A DNA stretch of 64,000 nucleotides from Enterococcus lacertideformus. Its GTDB lineage: Bacteria > Bacillota > Bacilli > Lactobacillales > Enterococcaceae. The stretch lies in the NCBI GenBank assembly GCA_015680865.1, contig JADAKE010000016.1, forward strand, positions 186,001-250,000, written 5' to 3'. Position 1 is the stretch's first letter. Every line of letters starts with the position of its first letter. Below the pieces are notes generated by a model. That model saw nothing but the letters and a program-made list of their open reading frames with translations. It had not been told where the DNA came from and ran no database searches. Both the position numbers and the translations under genes were made by a program. Positions 36,600-46,939 of this stretch are shown here, piece after piece.

Positions 36600-37820
36600 A
36601 TGGATCAAAAAGATTTCAGAGAAAATCTTGTGTTAAAACCTGTTACTGAAAAAGAGGTTGACCAATTTAACGAATTACTCTCTTATGTATTTCAAGTAAC
36701 AGAAGCAGATATTGAAGAAAGTGGCTTTGAAAGCAAGCGAGCATTTATCCGATCAAAGCGTCCTATTTTGGAATTATCCGAAGTTTTTGGTTGGTTTCAT
36801 GAGGAAAAGTTGATTTCCCAAATTGCTATTTACCCATGCGAAGTGAATATCCATGGCACGCCTTATAAAATGGGAGGAGTAACTGGTGTAGGGACTTATC
36901 CTGAATATGCTAACCATGGTTTGATGCAAGATTTGATTCTTGTTGCTTTAGATAATATGCGCAAAAACAAACAGTGGATTTCTTATTTATACCCTTACAG
37001 TGTTCCTTACTACCGACGCAAGGGCTGGGAAATCATGTATGATAAATTGACTTTCAAAATTCGGGATACACAATTACCTAAGAATGTTCCTGTGAATGGA
37101 ATGGTTGAACGTTTGCCTGTTGATCATCCCGATGTCTATCGTGTGTACCAAAAATTTGCCATTCAAAATCATGGCGCCTTATTTCGCAGCAAGTTTCATT
37201 GGGAAGAATACTGGCGATTCGAGAACATGGAGGAACGAACAGCGGCAGTTTATTATACAAGTGACCATGAACCAATTGGTGTGTTTTTTTATTGGGTAGC
37301 TGAGGAGATTTTTCATGTAAAAGAAATGTTTTACTTGAACCAAGAAGCACGAAATGGTTTATGGAACTTTATTTCCGCCAACTTTTCTATGGTTTATTGG
37401 GTTCACGGTGATATCTATAAAAATGAACCACTGGCTTTCTTGATCGAAGATAGTCAAATAAAAGAACAGATCGAGCCTTATTACATGGCGAGAATCGTAG
37501 ACGTCAAAGAGTTTCTTAAGCAATTCCCCTTTGTTTCTACTGCTAAACCTTTCCACTTTATTGTCAAGGACCCTATTGCCTCATGGAACAATGGTGTTTT
37601 TGGATTGGTCTGGAACGAAGACGGACAATTGGATGTCGTGGACGAGCCTGTCGGACAATCGGTTCAGTTGTCGATTCAAACATTGAGTTGTTTGATGATG
37701 AATTATCGTCGCCCTTCTTATCTTGCAAGGATCGAACGAATCAAAACGGACGATGAAACACTAAAAACACTTGAATTGATTCTTCCCAATACGGAAGCTT
37801 ATTTCAGTGACTATTTCTAA
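36600..37820 (+). CDS. Eis-like GNAT N-acetyltransferase
   Basis: 406 residues with the three-part Eis layout. The first GNAT domain (about 1-150) has ISQIAIYPCEVNIHGTPYKM GGVTGVGTYPEYANHGLM and YPYSVPYYRRKGWE. A second GNAT-like domain follows, then a C-terminal sterol-carrier-like domain (about 290-400). Eis relatives acetylate amines, including aminoglycosides in some species; the substrate here is unknown. ATG 36600 follows GGAGATG. The gene is intact and overlaps nothing. Confidence 0.85.
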   Translation: MDQKDFRENLVLKPVTEKEVDQFNELLSYVFQVTEADIEESGFESKRAFIRSKRPILELSEVFGWFHEEKLISQIAIYPCEVNIHGTPYKMGGVTGVGTYPEYANHGLMQDLILVALDNMRKNKQWISYLYPYSVPYYRRKGWEIMYDKLTFKIRDTQLPKNVPVNGMVERLPVDHPDVYRVYQKFAIQNHGALFRSKFHWEEYWRFENMEERTAAVYYTSDHEPIGVFFYWVAEEIFHVKEMFYLNQEARNGLWNFISANFSMVYWVHGDIYKNEPLAFLIEDSQIKEQIEPYYMARIVDVKEFLKQFPFVSTAKPFHFIVKDPIASWNNGVFGLVWNEDGQLDVVDEPVGQSVQLSIQTLSCLMMNYRRPSYLARIERIKTDDETLKTLELILPNTEAYFSDYF

Positions 37821-37836
37821 GAAAAGGACGATGAAA

Positions 37837-38331
37837 ATGAATATTTATTTTGCTGCCCCACTTTTTGCGAAAAGTGACTTATTATATAATGCGAAACTTG
37901 TAGAAGAAATCAGGAGTCTTTCCACTGAATTAACCATTTATCTTCCGCAAGAAAACGAAGCGATCAATGATAAAACAGCATATGCTGATAGTCAAATGAT
38001 TGCTTTAGCCGATACAGAAAAAGTGCTGGAAAGTGATTTGATGATTGCACTATTAGATGGTTTGACCATTGACCCTGTTGTTGCATCCGAAATTGGTGTT
38101 GCCTATGCTAAAGGGATTCCTATCATTGGATTGTATACAGATAGTCGACAACAAGGCGGTACCCACCCTCAAAAAATTGCTGCTTTACAAGAAATAGCTG
38201 AAAACCAATTCCATTATTTAAATCTTTATACTATTGGGTTAATCAAGCTAGATGGCGCTCTCGTAACCAGCGAAGAAGCGTTACTCAGTCAAGTAAAGAC
38301 TTACTTAAATGGAGGTTTGAGCCATGAATAA
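37837..38331 (+). CDS. Nucleoside 2-deoxyribosyltransferase
   Basis: About 164 residues from ATG 37837 (AAGGA 8 nt upstream); ATG 37831 is too close to it. It starts MNIYFAAPLFAKSDLLYNAK, then the catalytic region SDLMIALLDGLTIDPVVASE IGVAYAKG (Asp/Glu nucleophile in the ASEIG motif) and YTDSR. It transfers deoxyribose between bases for nucleoside salvage. The next gene overlaps its end by 8 nt, so they are coupled. Confidence 0.9.
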   Translation: MNIYFAAPLFAKSDLLYNAKLVEEIRSLSTELTIYLPQENEAINDKTAYADSQMIALADTEKVLESDLMIALLDGLTIDPVVASEIGVAYAKGIPIIGLYTDSRQQGGTHPQKIAALQEIAENQFHYLNLYTIGLIKLDGALVTSEEALLSQVKTYLNGGLSHE

Positions 38332-38989
38332 TAAAATGAAAAAAATCCAACTTGCACTTGTTGCTTTTGGTGTGTTTGTGGTTTGTTATAACCTTTATGA
38401 ATTCATCACTAAAAAATATTCAACTACTCAGGGAGTTACTTTCATCATTGAATCTTCAGCTGGGATTTTATTGATTTTTCTCCCTCAGATCATGCGAAAA
38501 ATAGCGAAATTGTATGTCCCAGATGCAATTATTTTATTTTATTGGTTTTTCTTATTTATTTCAGTGTTTTTAGGCACAGGAATGCATTTGATCAGCATCA
38601 TCTCTTTTTGGGATAAAATTTTACATGCGGTCAGTCCGATGGTTCTAACAGCATTAGGTTATGGCTTGATTGGTCTGTTGCTGAAAGAAGCCCCTATTGC
38701 TAAAACTAGTCCTTGGCTATTTTTACTTTTTGGTTTTGCTTTTGCTGGCCTTTGTGGCGTGTTCTGGGAATTTTGGGAATTTCTCTGTGATCAATTTTTA
38801 GGAATGAATCTCCAACGGTTTGCCGCTTCAGATGGTACCTTATTTGTCGGCCGAGCTGCTTTGATGGATACGATGGGAGACTTATTTACCAATACGATTG
38901 GCGCATTGCTTATGGGGATCTTCGCTTGGACTCAAGGAAGAAACAATCGCGATTATTTTGAAAATTATCGGTTGAAAATATTGAAATAG
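38324..38989 (+). CDS. DUF2238-like membrane protein
   Basis: 221 residues with six transmembrane helices and the conserved segments FWDKILHAVSPMVL, FAFAGLCGVFWEFWEFLCDQ and DTMGDLFTNTIGALL, which match the DUF2238/YjdF pattern. Acidic and histidine residues sit within the membrane helices. The function is unknown. ATG 38324 overlaps the nucleoside transferase stop and has GGAGG. Confidence 0.8.
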   Translation: MNNKMKKIQLALVAFGVFVVCYNLYEFITKKYSTTQGVTFIIESSAGILLIFLPQIMRKIAKLYVPDAIILFYWFFLFISVFLGTGMHLISIISFWDKILHAVSPMVLTALGYGLIGLLLKEAPIAKTSPWLFLLFGFAFAGLCGVFWEFWEFLCDQFLGMNLQRFAASDGTLFVGRAALMDTMGDLFTNTIGALLMGIFAWTQGRNNRDYFENYRLKILK

Positions 38990-39331
38990 AACGTAAAAAT
39001 ATCACATTAAAGAGATTGTGATAAAAGTGAGATGCTTCCTAAAAATTATGCGTGAAAACGTCAATGGTTAGGTGGCATCTTATTTTGTCTCAACCACTTA
39101 TTTGTTATCATCAACCCGTGCGGTGATCTTGTTACCATTCTCAATGAAAATTGTACTTAGTGACAAGGGTTCTCTGTAAAATGATGGGAACCAAAGAAGA
39201 TATTTACCTGAATACTCATATTATTATATGGGAATAAAATCATTGTCTTATGAGTGGATGATCTTAGAGAAAACGATTGAAATAAATTTATTTTATGAAA
39301 GATTTTTTTCAGACTTATAACCAAATTACAA
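38990..39331. other. Spacer with REP-like hairpin, no gene
   Basis: AAGTGAGATGC ... GCATCTTATTTTGTCTCAACC (about 39026-39096) forms an imperfect hairpin. Its TGGTTGAGACAAAA end (minus strand) resembles GGTTGGGACAAAC at 52866, a motif that recurs near gene ends. No coding frame is convincing. Confidence 0.4.
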
Positions 39332-39376
39332 AAAAACAATAAAGCTAGGTGGTTGACCTAACTTTATTGTTTTTTT
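39332..39376. terminator. Terminator between DUF2238 gene and clpB
   Basis: Arms CAATAAAGCTAGGT and ACCTAACTTTATTG (one mismatch) with A-runs before and T-runs after, able to work for both convergent genes. It lies about 100 nt beyond the clpB stop. Confidence 0.7.
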
Positions 39377-39474
39377 TGATTGAAAGCTTAGATGGTGTTT
39401 GGTTCAACTTGAAATTTGATTGATTCTACCGTTCGTCAACAAACATTTCCTTGTGAAAGTTAACCGTTTCTTTA

Positions 39475-42082
39475 CTATTCCGTGTCTTCAAGTTCTTCCG
39501 TTTGAAAATGAAGTTTCTCTGCTAGCAAGGTAATCGTTACTTTAGATTTTGGTAAGATGTGTCCTGCTACAATTTCTTTGGCCAATGGCGTTTCTACTTC
39601 TTTCGTAATAAAACGTTTCAATGGACGAGCACCGTACGCAGGTTCATAAGCATTTTCAGCAATCCAAGTTTTTGCTTCATCGCTGATCGTCAAGAAGATT
39701 TCTTGATGTTCCAATCGTTTGGCTAATTGAACCACCAACTTTTCAACGATTCCTTTTACATTTTCTAGACTTAATGGTGTAAATAAAATCGTGTCATCAA
39801 TACGATTTAAGAATTCTGGTTTGAAATGACCTCGAAGGATCGTTCTTACTTGTTCTTCCACTTCTTCAGGAATTGTACCGTCTGCTGACACTCCTTCTAA
39901 TAACAATTGATAACCAATGTTGCTGGTCATGATAAGAACTGTATTTTTGAAGTCAACCACGCGTACTTTAGAATCAGTTAACCGTCCATCATCTAATACT
40001 TGTAACAAGATATTAAAGACATCCGGATGGGCTTTTTCTATTTCATCAAGTAAGACAATTGTATAAGGATTTCTACGAACTGCTTCTGTCAATTGTCCAC
40101 CTTCTTCATAACCAATATAACCTGGAGGTGCTCCTACTAAACGTGATACTGCATGTTTTTCCATATACTCACTCATATCGATCCTCACCATATGGTCTTC
40201 AGAATCGAATAAATTTTCTGCCAGTGCTTTTGCTAATTCCGTTTTACCTACTCCGGTAGGTCCTAAGAACAAGAAAGAGCCTAGTGGACGATTAGGATCT
40301 TGCAAGCCAGCTCGAGAACGTATCACTGCGTCACTTACTGCATCCACCGCTTCATCTTGACCGATCACACGTTTATGCAAAATTTCATTAAGCTTGATTA
40401 ATTTTTCACGCTCTCCTTCTACCAATTTCGTCACTGGAATACCGGTGAGTCTATCAACAACTTGTGCAATTTCATTTTCAGTGACAGATTCTTGAACCAT
40501 CTTGATGTCATTTTCTTTGTTTTTTGCTTCTAAATCCTGTAACTCTTTTTCTAATTGAGGAATTGTACCGTGACGCAAGACTGCTGCTCGTTCTAAATCA
40601 TAATTATTTTCTGCATCTTCTAGTTCATGTTTTGCTTTGTCAATCTCCGCACGTTTAGAAGAAACTGTGTTGACTTCTTCTTTTTCTGTCTCCCATTGCA
40701 TTTTCATTGCATTTGCTTCTTCACGAAGATCGGCTAGTTCTTCTTGTAGGTTTCTTAAGCGTTTTTTACTTGCATCATCCGATTCTTTTTTTAATGCAGC
40801 TTCTTCAATCTCTAATTGCATCAAACGACGAGTCACTTGATCTAATTCAGTTGGCATCGAATTCATTTCCACACGGATGGTTGCACTAGCTTCATCAATT
40901 AAATCAATTGCTTTATCTGGTAAGAAACGATCTGTGATGTATCGATCCGATAATGTTGCTGCCGCAACTAAAGCATTATCATGGATATTTACACCATGAT
41001 GGATCTCAAATCGTTCTTTCAACCCACGTAAAATACTGATTGTATCTTCCACTGTCGGTTCTTTGACTAAAACTTTTTGGAACCGTCGTTCTAGTGCTTT
41101 GTCCTTTTCCATGTATTGACGATATTCATCTAGCGTAGTTGCACCAATGATGCAATTCCCCACGAGCTAGCATCGGTTTTAACAAGTTTCCAGCATCCAT
41201 ACTCCCCTCAGTTTTACCTGCCCCAACGATATTATGGATTTCATCAATAAACAAAATGATGCGGCCATCACTTTTTTTCACTTCTTTTAGAACAGCTTTT
41301 AGACGTTCTTCAAATTCACCACGGAATTTCGCACCTGCGATCAATGCCCCCATATCCAAAGAAAAAATAGTTTTATCTTTTAAATTTTCTGGCACGTCTT
41401 TTCGTACGATCCGTTGTGCTAAACCTTCTACGATTGCTGTTTTACCAACACCAGGCTCCCCAATCAATACCGGATTATTTTTTGTTTTTCGTGATAGGAT
41501 GCGGATAACATCTCTGATTTCTTCATCTCGTCCAATAATTGGATCCATCTTTCCACTTCTTACTTGTTGAACAAGATCCACACCATATTTTTCTAAAGCC
41601 TTATATTGTTCTTCTTGGTTTTTAGACGTCACTTTTTCTCCTCCTCTCATGTCTTCGATATTTTTACGTAATTCTTTTTCCGAAAGACCATTTTTGGTTA
41701 AAAAAACCGTCAATGGATAATTTTTTAATTTCATTAAAGCCAAGATGACGATTTCAGTTGACAGAAATTCATCGCCAAAACTTTCTCTTAATTGGTCTGC
41801 TTCATTTAATAAATGAAATAAATTTTGGCTTAAATTTTGGCCATATTGAACACCACCACCTGAGACCATCGGAGAATCGTCCAATACGCGGTCAATTTCT
41901 TTTTCAAAGGAATAAACATCCATTCCAGCATCTGTATAAAGGTTTCTGCCAAAATGGTTTGGTTGCAAAAAAATCTTCCATAAATGGGCAATATCAATTT
42001 CTTGGTGTTTTCTAGTCACAGCCACTTGCTGTGCTTCGGCAATCGCTTCTTGAAGCGTCGTTGTCATTTTTTCAATATTCAT
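39475..42082 (-). pseudogene. clpB: ClpB disaggregase, 2-nt deletion
   Basis: Restoring two bases gives 869 residues, the family norm. Seen: the N-domain ([16 protein letters not shown]), first AAA domain [17 protein letters not shown] and [13 protein letters not shown], a coiled-coil middle domain ([20 protein letters not shown]), second AAA domain [17 protein letters not shown] and [14 protein letters not shown]. The break at about 41150 is at [28 protein letters not shown] has become TTGCATCATTGG. ATG 42082 follows AGGAGG. ClpB solubilises protein aggregates with DnaK. Two separate polypeptides (318 and about 560 residues) could be made, but an active hexamer is unlikely. Confidence 0.92.
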
Positions 42083-42136
42083 CTATCTTACCTCCTGAAT
42101 AAAGAGCTTATAAAGTTTTCATTTACTTCACTATTT

Positions 42137-42166
42137 ATTATAAACATTTGGTCAGTTTTGGTCAAA
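42137..42166 (-). promoter_or_regulatory. SigmaA promoter overlapping a CtsR operator, upstream of clpB
   Basis: On the minus strand TTGACC (-35, 42165-42160) and TATAAT (-10, 42142-42137) are separated by exactly 17 nt. The -35 is embedded in the direct repeat GGTCAGT-TTT-GGTCAAA (plus strand 42150-42166), matching the CtsR heptad repeat. CtsR would therefore repress clpB and heat would release it. Confidence 0.8.
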
Positions 42167-42215
42167 AGATAACATTTGGAATTTAAACAAAAATTAAATG
42201 ATTCGCAATATTATA

Positions 42216-42269
42216 AAAAAGAGAATATACCAAATAGCCATGAGGATCATACCCCTCAAGGGTGTTTGG
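42216..42269 (-). terminator. Terminator of the YbhN-like gene
   Basis: On the minus strand CCAAA / TTTGG outer and TGAGG / CCTCA inner stems (42230-42269) are followed by CTCTTTTTT. It lies 54 nt after the gene end. Confidence 0.6.
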
Positions 42270-42323
42270 CACATTCTTACTTATTTTTGAGACGCTACCA
42301 CTTTTGTTTAGTTTTTTTCTGAT

Positions 42324-43264
42324 TTATTGTTTTATTTGTTGCTTTTTCTTTTTCACTTCATTTATTTCTTGTTTTATCACCTTTCGTCTATCAGCTAACA
42401 CATAGAGTAGACCATAGATAAACGGTAAGATAAATGAGCTGAAACGATAGAGAAGCAAAGATGACACGGCATCAACAGTTCCTACAAGCGGTTTGAATAA
42501 TAACAGATAAACAAATTCAAATGAGCCAATTCCTGCAGGCGTAGGAAGTACGCCTGACAAGACCACAGCAAAACTAATAAATGAAAAGGTCAATAAAAAA
42601 TCAATATTTGGATGATTTTCTACTAGAAAAATATAAGGCATGATATACCAAAAGATCAGTTTCAACATATTCCAAAAGTAAATGCGCCATAGCGCTGTTC
42701 GGTCTTTAATAATCCTCTGAACAGTTTCTCTAAGTGAGTATATTTGTGTATTACATGTATCTACCCATTTCCTCAAGCGTTCACTTTTAAATAAACGATT
42801 GGACATGCAAACAAATAAGATTTGTACATTCAGGTTCATTGAGATCATCAATAAAAAAGCAATAATCACACCAGTTAAAATAATACCAGCAATAATGAAC
42901 CAAATCATCGTTGGTCCTTTTGAATAAAATAATGAGAATTGGATGATTAATCCAATCACAGCATATGTGATAACAGCTAATTTATACATGATCATATGCA
43001 ACGCTGTGACCCCTGCTCCTTGAGAGTATTTCATCCCTTTTTTATTATAGAAATAAATCTCTGAAATCAATGTTCCTGTACCAAATGATACGATTCGATA
43101 GAATGCAATATAGCAAGATGTCCAAAAACCATCCAACTTGTAGATAGAATTTCAGCAAAAATTTCATCAAAGGATTGATTAATCAAATAATAAATAATGG
43201 CAAAGATCCCTATTAATAAGAACAGATTTAACACGATTTTCGTTTTTGTTCCTTTTGTCGACAT
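42324..43264 (-). pseudogene. YbhN/UPF0104-type lysylphosphatidylglycerol synthase-like membrane protein, internal deletion
   Basis: ATG 43264 (AAGGAGTG) gives TKGTKTKIVLNLFLLIGIFA and a second helix up to ILSTSWMVFG. The frame then ends, and the next frame continues DGFWTSCYIAFYRIVSFGTG TLISEIYFYNKKGMKYSQG with six further helices. The family normally has about 30 residues (one helix) between these parts, so roughly 90 nt are deleted, changing the frame. These proteins are flippase-like (MprF N-domain relatives). The gene follows the lipid kinase and DUF1294 genes in one direction. Confidence 0.78.
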
Positions 43265-43274
43265 AGATCACTCC

Positions 43275-43544
43275 TTAATGAAAAAAATAGATCAAAATCA
43301 AATCAACAACGACTCCGATTGCAAATCCGATGGTGAATTTTTTTCTTGTTTTATGATGAAAGACCTTACGTGAGACTAATCCGCCGATTCCACCACCTAA
43401 TAGGCTCACGAAAAGTAAATTACTTTCCGGTACTCGCCACTTTCTTCTTTTTGCCTGATATTTGTCGTAACCCATTAAACAAAATAGATAGAAATTTACA
43501 AGTACTAAGTAAAACCACAAGGGGTTGTGTAACAATGTATCCAT
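43275..43544 (-). CDS. DUF1294 membrane protein
   Basis: Eighty-nine residues with three helices. The conserved DUF1294 segments are WFYLVLVNFYLFCLMGYDKY QAKRRKWRVPE, LLGGGIGGLVSRKVFHHKTR KKF and a last helix. ATG 43544 has GAAAGGAG. It is placed between the lipid kinase and the YbhN-like gene. The function is unknown. Confidence 0.88.
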   Translation of the reverse strand: MDTLLHNPLWFYLVLVNFYLFCLMGYDKYQAKRRKWRVPESNLLFVSLLGGGIGGLVSRKVFHHKTRKKFTIGFAIGVVVDLILIYFFH

Positions 43545-43571
43545 TCATATTGCTCCTTTCCCCTCTAATCT

Positions 43572-44483
43572 TTACTCGGATTTCTTATCTTTAGAAGGTA
43601 CAAATATAGCTAGCCCCTTTGGAACTACTACTAATTCAATTGGTAAATCATCAGTTGTATCCCCATCCGTACGGGTTCCCACTTTTGTTTCTCTTGCTTG
43701 GATATTGATGTGACTAGCAGTTAAATAATTGATTCCTGGCACAGAATAGATTTTTCCTTTAATCAATCGAGGGAGATAAAAAACAAAGCGAAAAATATCT
43801 AAAGAAGGAATGATTGTTACGTGGAACATGCCATCATCTGGAGAAGCAGAATCATCAAAGTTGGTATATCCACCCACAGAATTTGACATTGTCACAGTCA
43901 ATAATTGCGTTTTTCCTTTCCAATGTTCTTTTTCAGTTTCGATATCTAAATGATATTGTTTCTTTTTTAATAATAAATGAAAAAAACGTTTTATAAAAAT
44001 CCATGAACCATACTTTTGTTTTTCTTTTTGACTGATCCAAACAGCAGTATCTGCTAATATTCCGATTGTTAAGGTCGAAATGATTACTTCATCATCGACT
44101 TTTCCGTAATCAATTTTACGTATTTGCTGTTCCAGAATGATTTCAGTCGCTGCTTCTTTATCTAAAGGAATCCCAAGGACACGTGCTAAATTATTGACCG
44201 TTCCTCCCGGTAGTAATCCCACTTTATAATGATCAAGCTTTCCTTGGAAGGCTTGAACGATATGATGGATCGTGCCATCACCACCAATGATGACCAAGGT
44301 ATCTGCTTTGTATTCTTCTGCTTTTTTGATTAAAGTCTCGTGTTTAACGGACGGACCTGTTTCTGTCATAGTCACCGTTAGCTCTGGTCGTTTCTTTTTT
44401 ACATATTCTTTGAACCAGCTTGCTAATTTTTCACCTTCATCCTGTCCTGAACTCTGATTATAAAAAACTAGCAATTTTTCCAT
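43572..44483 (-). CDS. Diacylglycerol/lipid kinase, DagK/YegS family
   Basis: 303 residues. The catalytic domain has LVIIGGDGTIHHIVQAF (GGDG motif, about 68) and LLPGGTVNNLARVLGIPL. A C-terminal beta domain ends NIQARETKVGTRTDGDTTDD LPIELVV. It phosphorylates diacylglycerol or a related lipid, recycling it into phosphatidate for phospholipid and lipoteichoic acid turnover. ATG 44483 follows GAGGAAG. The gene is intact. Confidence 0.92.
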   Translation of the reverse strand: MEKLLVFYNQSSGQDEGEKLASWFKEYVKKKRPELTVTMTETGPSVKHETLIKKAEEYKADTLVIIGGDGTIHHIVQAFQGKLDHYKVGLLPGGTVNNLARVLGIPLDKEAATEIILEQQIRKIDYGKVDDEVIISTLTIGILADTAVWISQKEKQKYGSWIFIKRFFHLLLKKKQYHLDIETEKEHWKGKTQLLTVTMSNSVGGYTNFDDSASPDDGMFHVTIIPSLDIFRFVFYLPRLIKGKIYSVPGINYLTASHINIQARETKVGTRTDGDTTDDLPIELVVVPKGLAIFVPSKDKKSE

Positions 44484-44610
44484 TATACGCTTCCTCTCGT
44501 TTACACAAAAATCTAGGGGTCAGACATCCCTTCATCGGAATCAGTCTTCCCCCAGCTAAAAGAACAGACTAGATCAAAGTTATTTGATCTATCCATCTTC
44601 CTATTCGATT

Positions 44611-45802
44611 TTAAACGTTTGTGTTCAATTCTGCAATTTTTACAATCACATCGGTTGCTTTTTCCATTACCTGAAGAGAAACAAATTAGGGGTTGGTATA
44701 CCCAGATAAGAAATTTTTGAGCCGTCAGTTCCGCCACGGACTGGCTCGATAATTGGTTTAATTTCTAACTCGATCATTGCTTGTTTTGCCAATTCGACAA
44801 TACTCATGTCTTTTTCAATAATTTCACGAATATTATAGTATTGGTCATACATTTCTACTTTTACACGTGTTTGATCGAAACGACGATTGATTGTTTCTTG
44901 GATTTCAATAATCCTTGCTTTACGTGCTTCAAATTTTTCACGATCGTGGTCACGTATGATATAGCTCATCGTTGCTTCTTCTGTATTACCGTTTAAGAGC
45001 ATCAAATGGAAAAAGCCTTCATAACCTTCTGTTTTTTCAGGCACTTCGTCTGTTGGTAATTGGTTATGAAAATCAATTGCCAATTGTAAGGCATTGATCA
45101 TCGTATCTTTTGCGGTACCAGGGTGTACATTTTTACCTTTAATCGAGATATTTGCTTGGGCTGCGCTAAATGTTTCGTATTGTAATTCACCTAGTGGACC
45201 TCCGTCAACGGTATAGGCAAAATCAACATTGAATTGTTCAACATCAAATTTGTCTGCACCTACCCCTATTTCTTCATCGGGGCCAAAGGCTACTTTGATC
45301 TCACCATGAGGAATATTAGGGTTTTTAATCAAAATTTCCATTGCCGTCATGATTTCAGCGATACCAGCCTTGTCATCTGCACCTAACAATGTACTACCAT
45401 CCGTTGTAATCAACGTATGTCCTTGATAGTTTTTTAAGTTAGGAAAGTCTTTTGTATTCAATGTATACTGTTCTTCACTATCTAAGATAATGGTTGATTC
45501 ACCATCGTAATTTTCGATGATTTGCGGATTAACGCCAACAGCATTAAAATCAGCTGTATCCATATGGGCAATAAATCCAATGGAACGGACCTTTTTATCG
45601 GTATTGCTTGGTAATGTTCCAATAACAAATCCATTTTTTTCATTGTAAGACACGTCAGTTAGACCTAGCTCTTCTAATTCTTTTTTAATACTTGCGCAAA
45701 AGCCACTTACGTCTGTGTTGATGGGATCGTCTGACTAGCTCCGTCCGAACGAGTTTCCGTTTTGACATAGCGTAAAAAACGTGGTAAAAGATTTTCATAC
45801 AT
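44611..45802 (-). pseudogene. pepT: Peptidase T (tripeptidase), nonsense codon and deletion of zinc-ligand motif
   Basis: ATG 45802 gives MYENLLPRFLRYVKTETRSD; a TAA replaces a Gln codon in [20 protein letters not shown]. The long frame then contains [12 protein letters not shown] (zinc ligand His and catalytic Asp), [12 protein letters not shown] (bridging Asp) and [14 protein letters not shown] (catalytic Glu). At the end PTPNLF passes to [20 protein letters not shown] in another frame. About 40 nt encoding AGGENxHGxxEY, with the last zinc-ligand His, are missing. Two independent lesions make inactivity certain. PepT releases N-terminal residues from tripeptides. Confidence 0.92.
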
Positions 45803-45817
45803 AAACAGCTCTCCTTT

Positions 45818-46939
45818 TTAATTAAATTGAAATGGGTTTGTATCCGTTTCAGAAACAAAAAAATCAATCACCCAGTTTTCTTCTTGTTTCCAAGCCTCAA
45901 ATTTTTCGACAAATTTTTCTTTACACAAGGCTTCGATGTAATGACCTGGGTCTATAACAACTAATCCAGCACTTTGCATGTCTTGCGCTGTATGATAGTA
46001 AATATCTCCAGTAATGTAGACATCTGCTTTTTGTGCCAAAGCATTGGGATAGAATTTTTCACCGCTTCCCCCACAAATCGCTACTCTTTTAATCATCTTA
46101 TCATCAAAATTAGGACGGACCACTCGAAGTCCTTCTAACTGAAACGCTTCTTTTACTTTATCAATAAATGTTTCGAGAGGCACCGATTCGGATAGTTCAC
46201 CGATTCTCCCGATGCCCCATGTTTCAACTGGTTCAGTGATTGAAAACAGATCAAAAGCTACTTCTTCATACGGATGGACACGATACATTGCCTCAAGTAC
46301 TTGTTTTTCAAGATTTTCCGGAAATATCACTTCTATTTTTGCTTCTGTTACCTTTGTCAGCTCTCCATTTTTTCCCAAAGTAGGAGTTGCCTCTTTATTT
46401 GGGCGGAATTGTCCTTCACCAATGCTTGTAAAACTTGTGTAATCATAATTTCCTTGTTTTCCGGCACCAGCTTCTGCTAAAGCTACTCGTAATTTTCCAG
46501 CAACTTGACCAGGTACGTAGACAGCTAATTTTTTATAATGACGTTCATGCGTTTTTACCAAATAATTCTCGGTATTGATTGCTAATTTTTCACAAAGCCA
46601 ATCATTTAGACCATCTTCGATAATATCCATATTAGTGTGAGCTGCGTATACCGCAATCTCATGTTTCAATAAGTCTGCATACATTTTCTCTTGAGGATGA
46701 TCTGTGACTAATCGTTTGATCGGACGAAAGATTGGAGGATGTTTTGCAATCAATAAGTCAATCTTTTTTTCGATGGCTTCTTTCACTACTTCGGGTCGCA
46801 CATCCAGAGTCATCATCACTCGCTGAACTGGTTTGTCCAATGTTCCAATGTGTAACCCCACCGGATCACCTTCTTCTGCCAGCCATTTTGGACAATATTC
46901 TTCAAATTTATGAATAAATACCTTGCCATTTACTGCCAC
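45818..46939 (-). CDS. Nif3-like dinuclear metal-centre protein
   Basis: 373 residues, the long Firmicutes form (YqfO type) with an inserted domain (about 125-230) containing VYVPGQVAGKLRVALAEAGA. Metal-site motifs are AKHPPIFRP, AAHTNMD, CGGSGEKF and TGDIYYHTAQD. These proteins form hexamers and are GTP cyclohydrolase 1 type 2 homologues of uncertain function. The start is GTG 46939, overlapping the original trmK stop (CTAGTG), so the pair is a translationally coupled operon as in other Firmicutes. Confidence 0.9.
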   Translation of the reverse strand: MAVNGKVFIHKFEEYCPKWLAEEGDPVGLHIGTLDKPVQRVMMTLDVRPEVVKEAIEKKIDLLIAKHPPIFRPIKRLVTDHPQEKMYADLLKHEIAVYAAHTNMDIIEDGLNDWLCEKLAINTENYLVKTHERHYKKLAVYVPGQVAGKLRVALAEAGAGKQGNYDYTSFTSIGEGQFRPNKEATPTLGKNGELTKVTEAKIEVIFPENLEKQVLEAMYRVHPYEEVAFDLFSITEPVETWGIGRIGELSESVPLETFIDKVKEAFQLEGLRVVRPNFDDKMIKRVAICGGSGEKFYPNALAQKADVYITGDIYYHTAQDMQSAGLVVIDPGHYIEALCKEKFVEKFEAWKQEENWVIDFFVSETDTNPFQFN

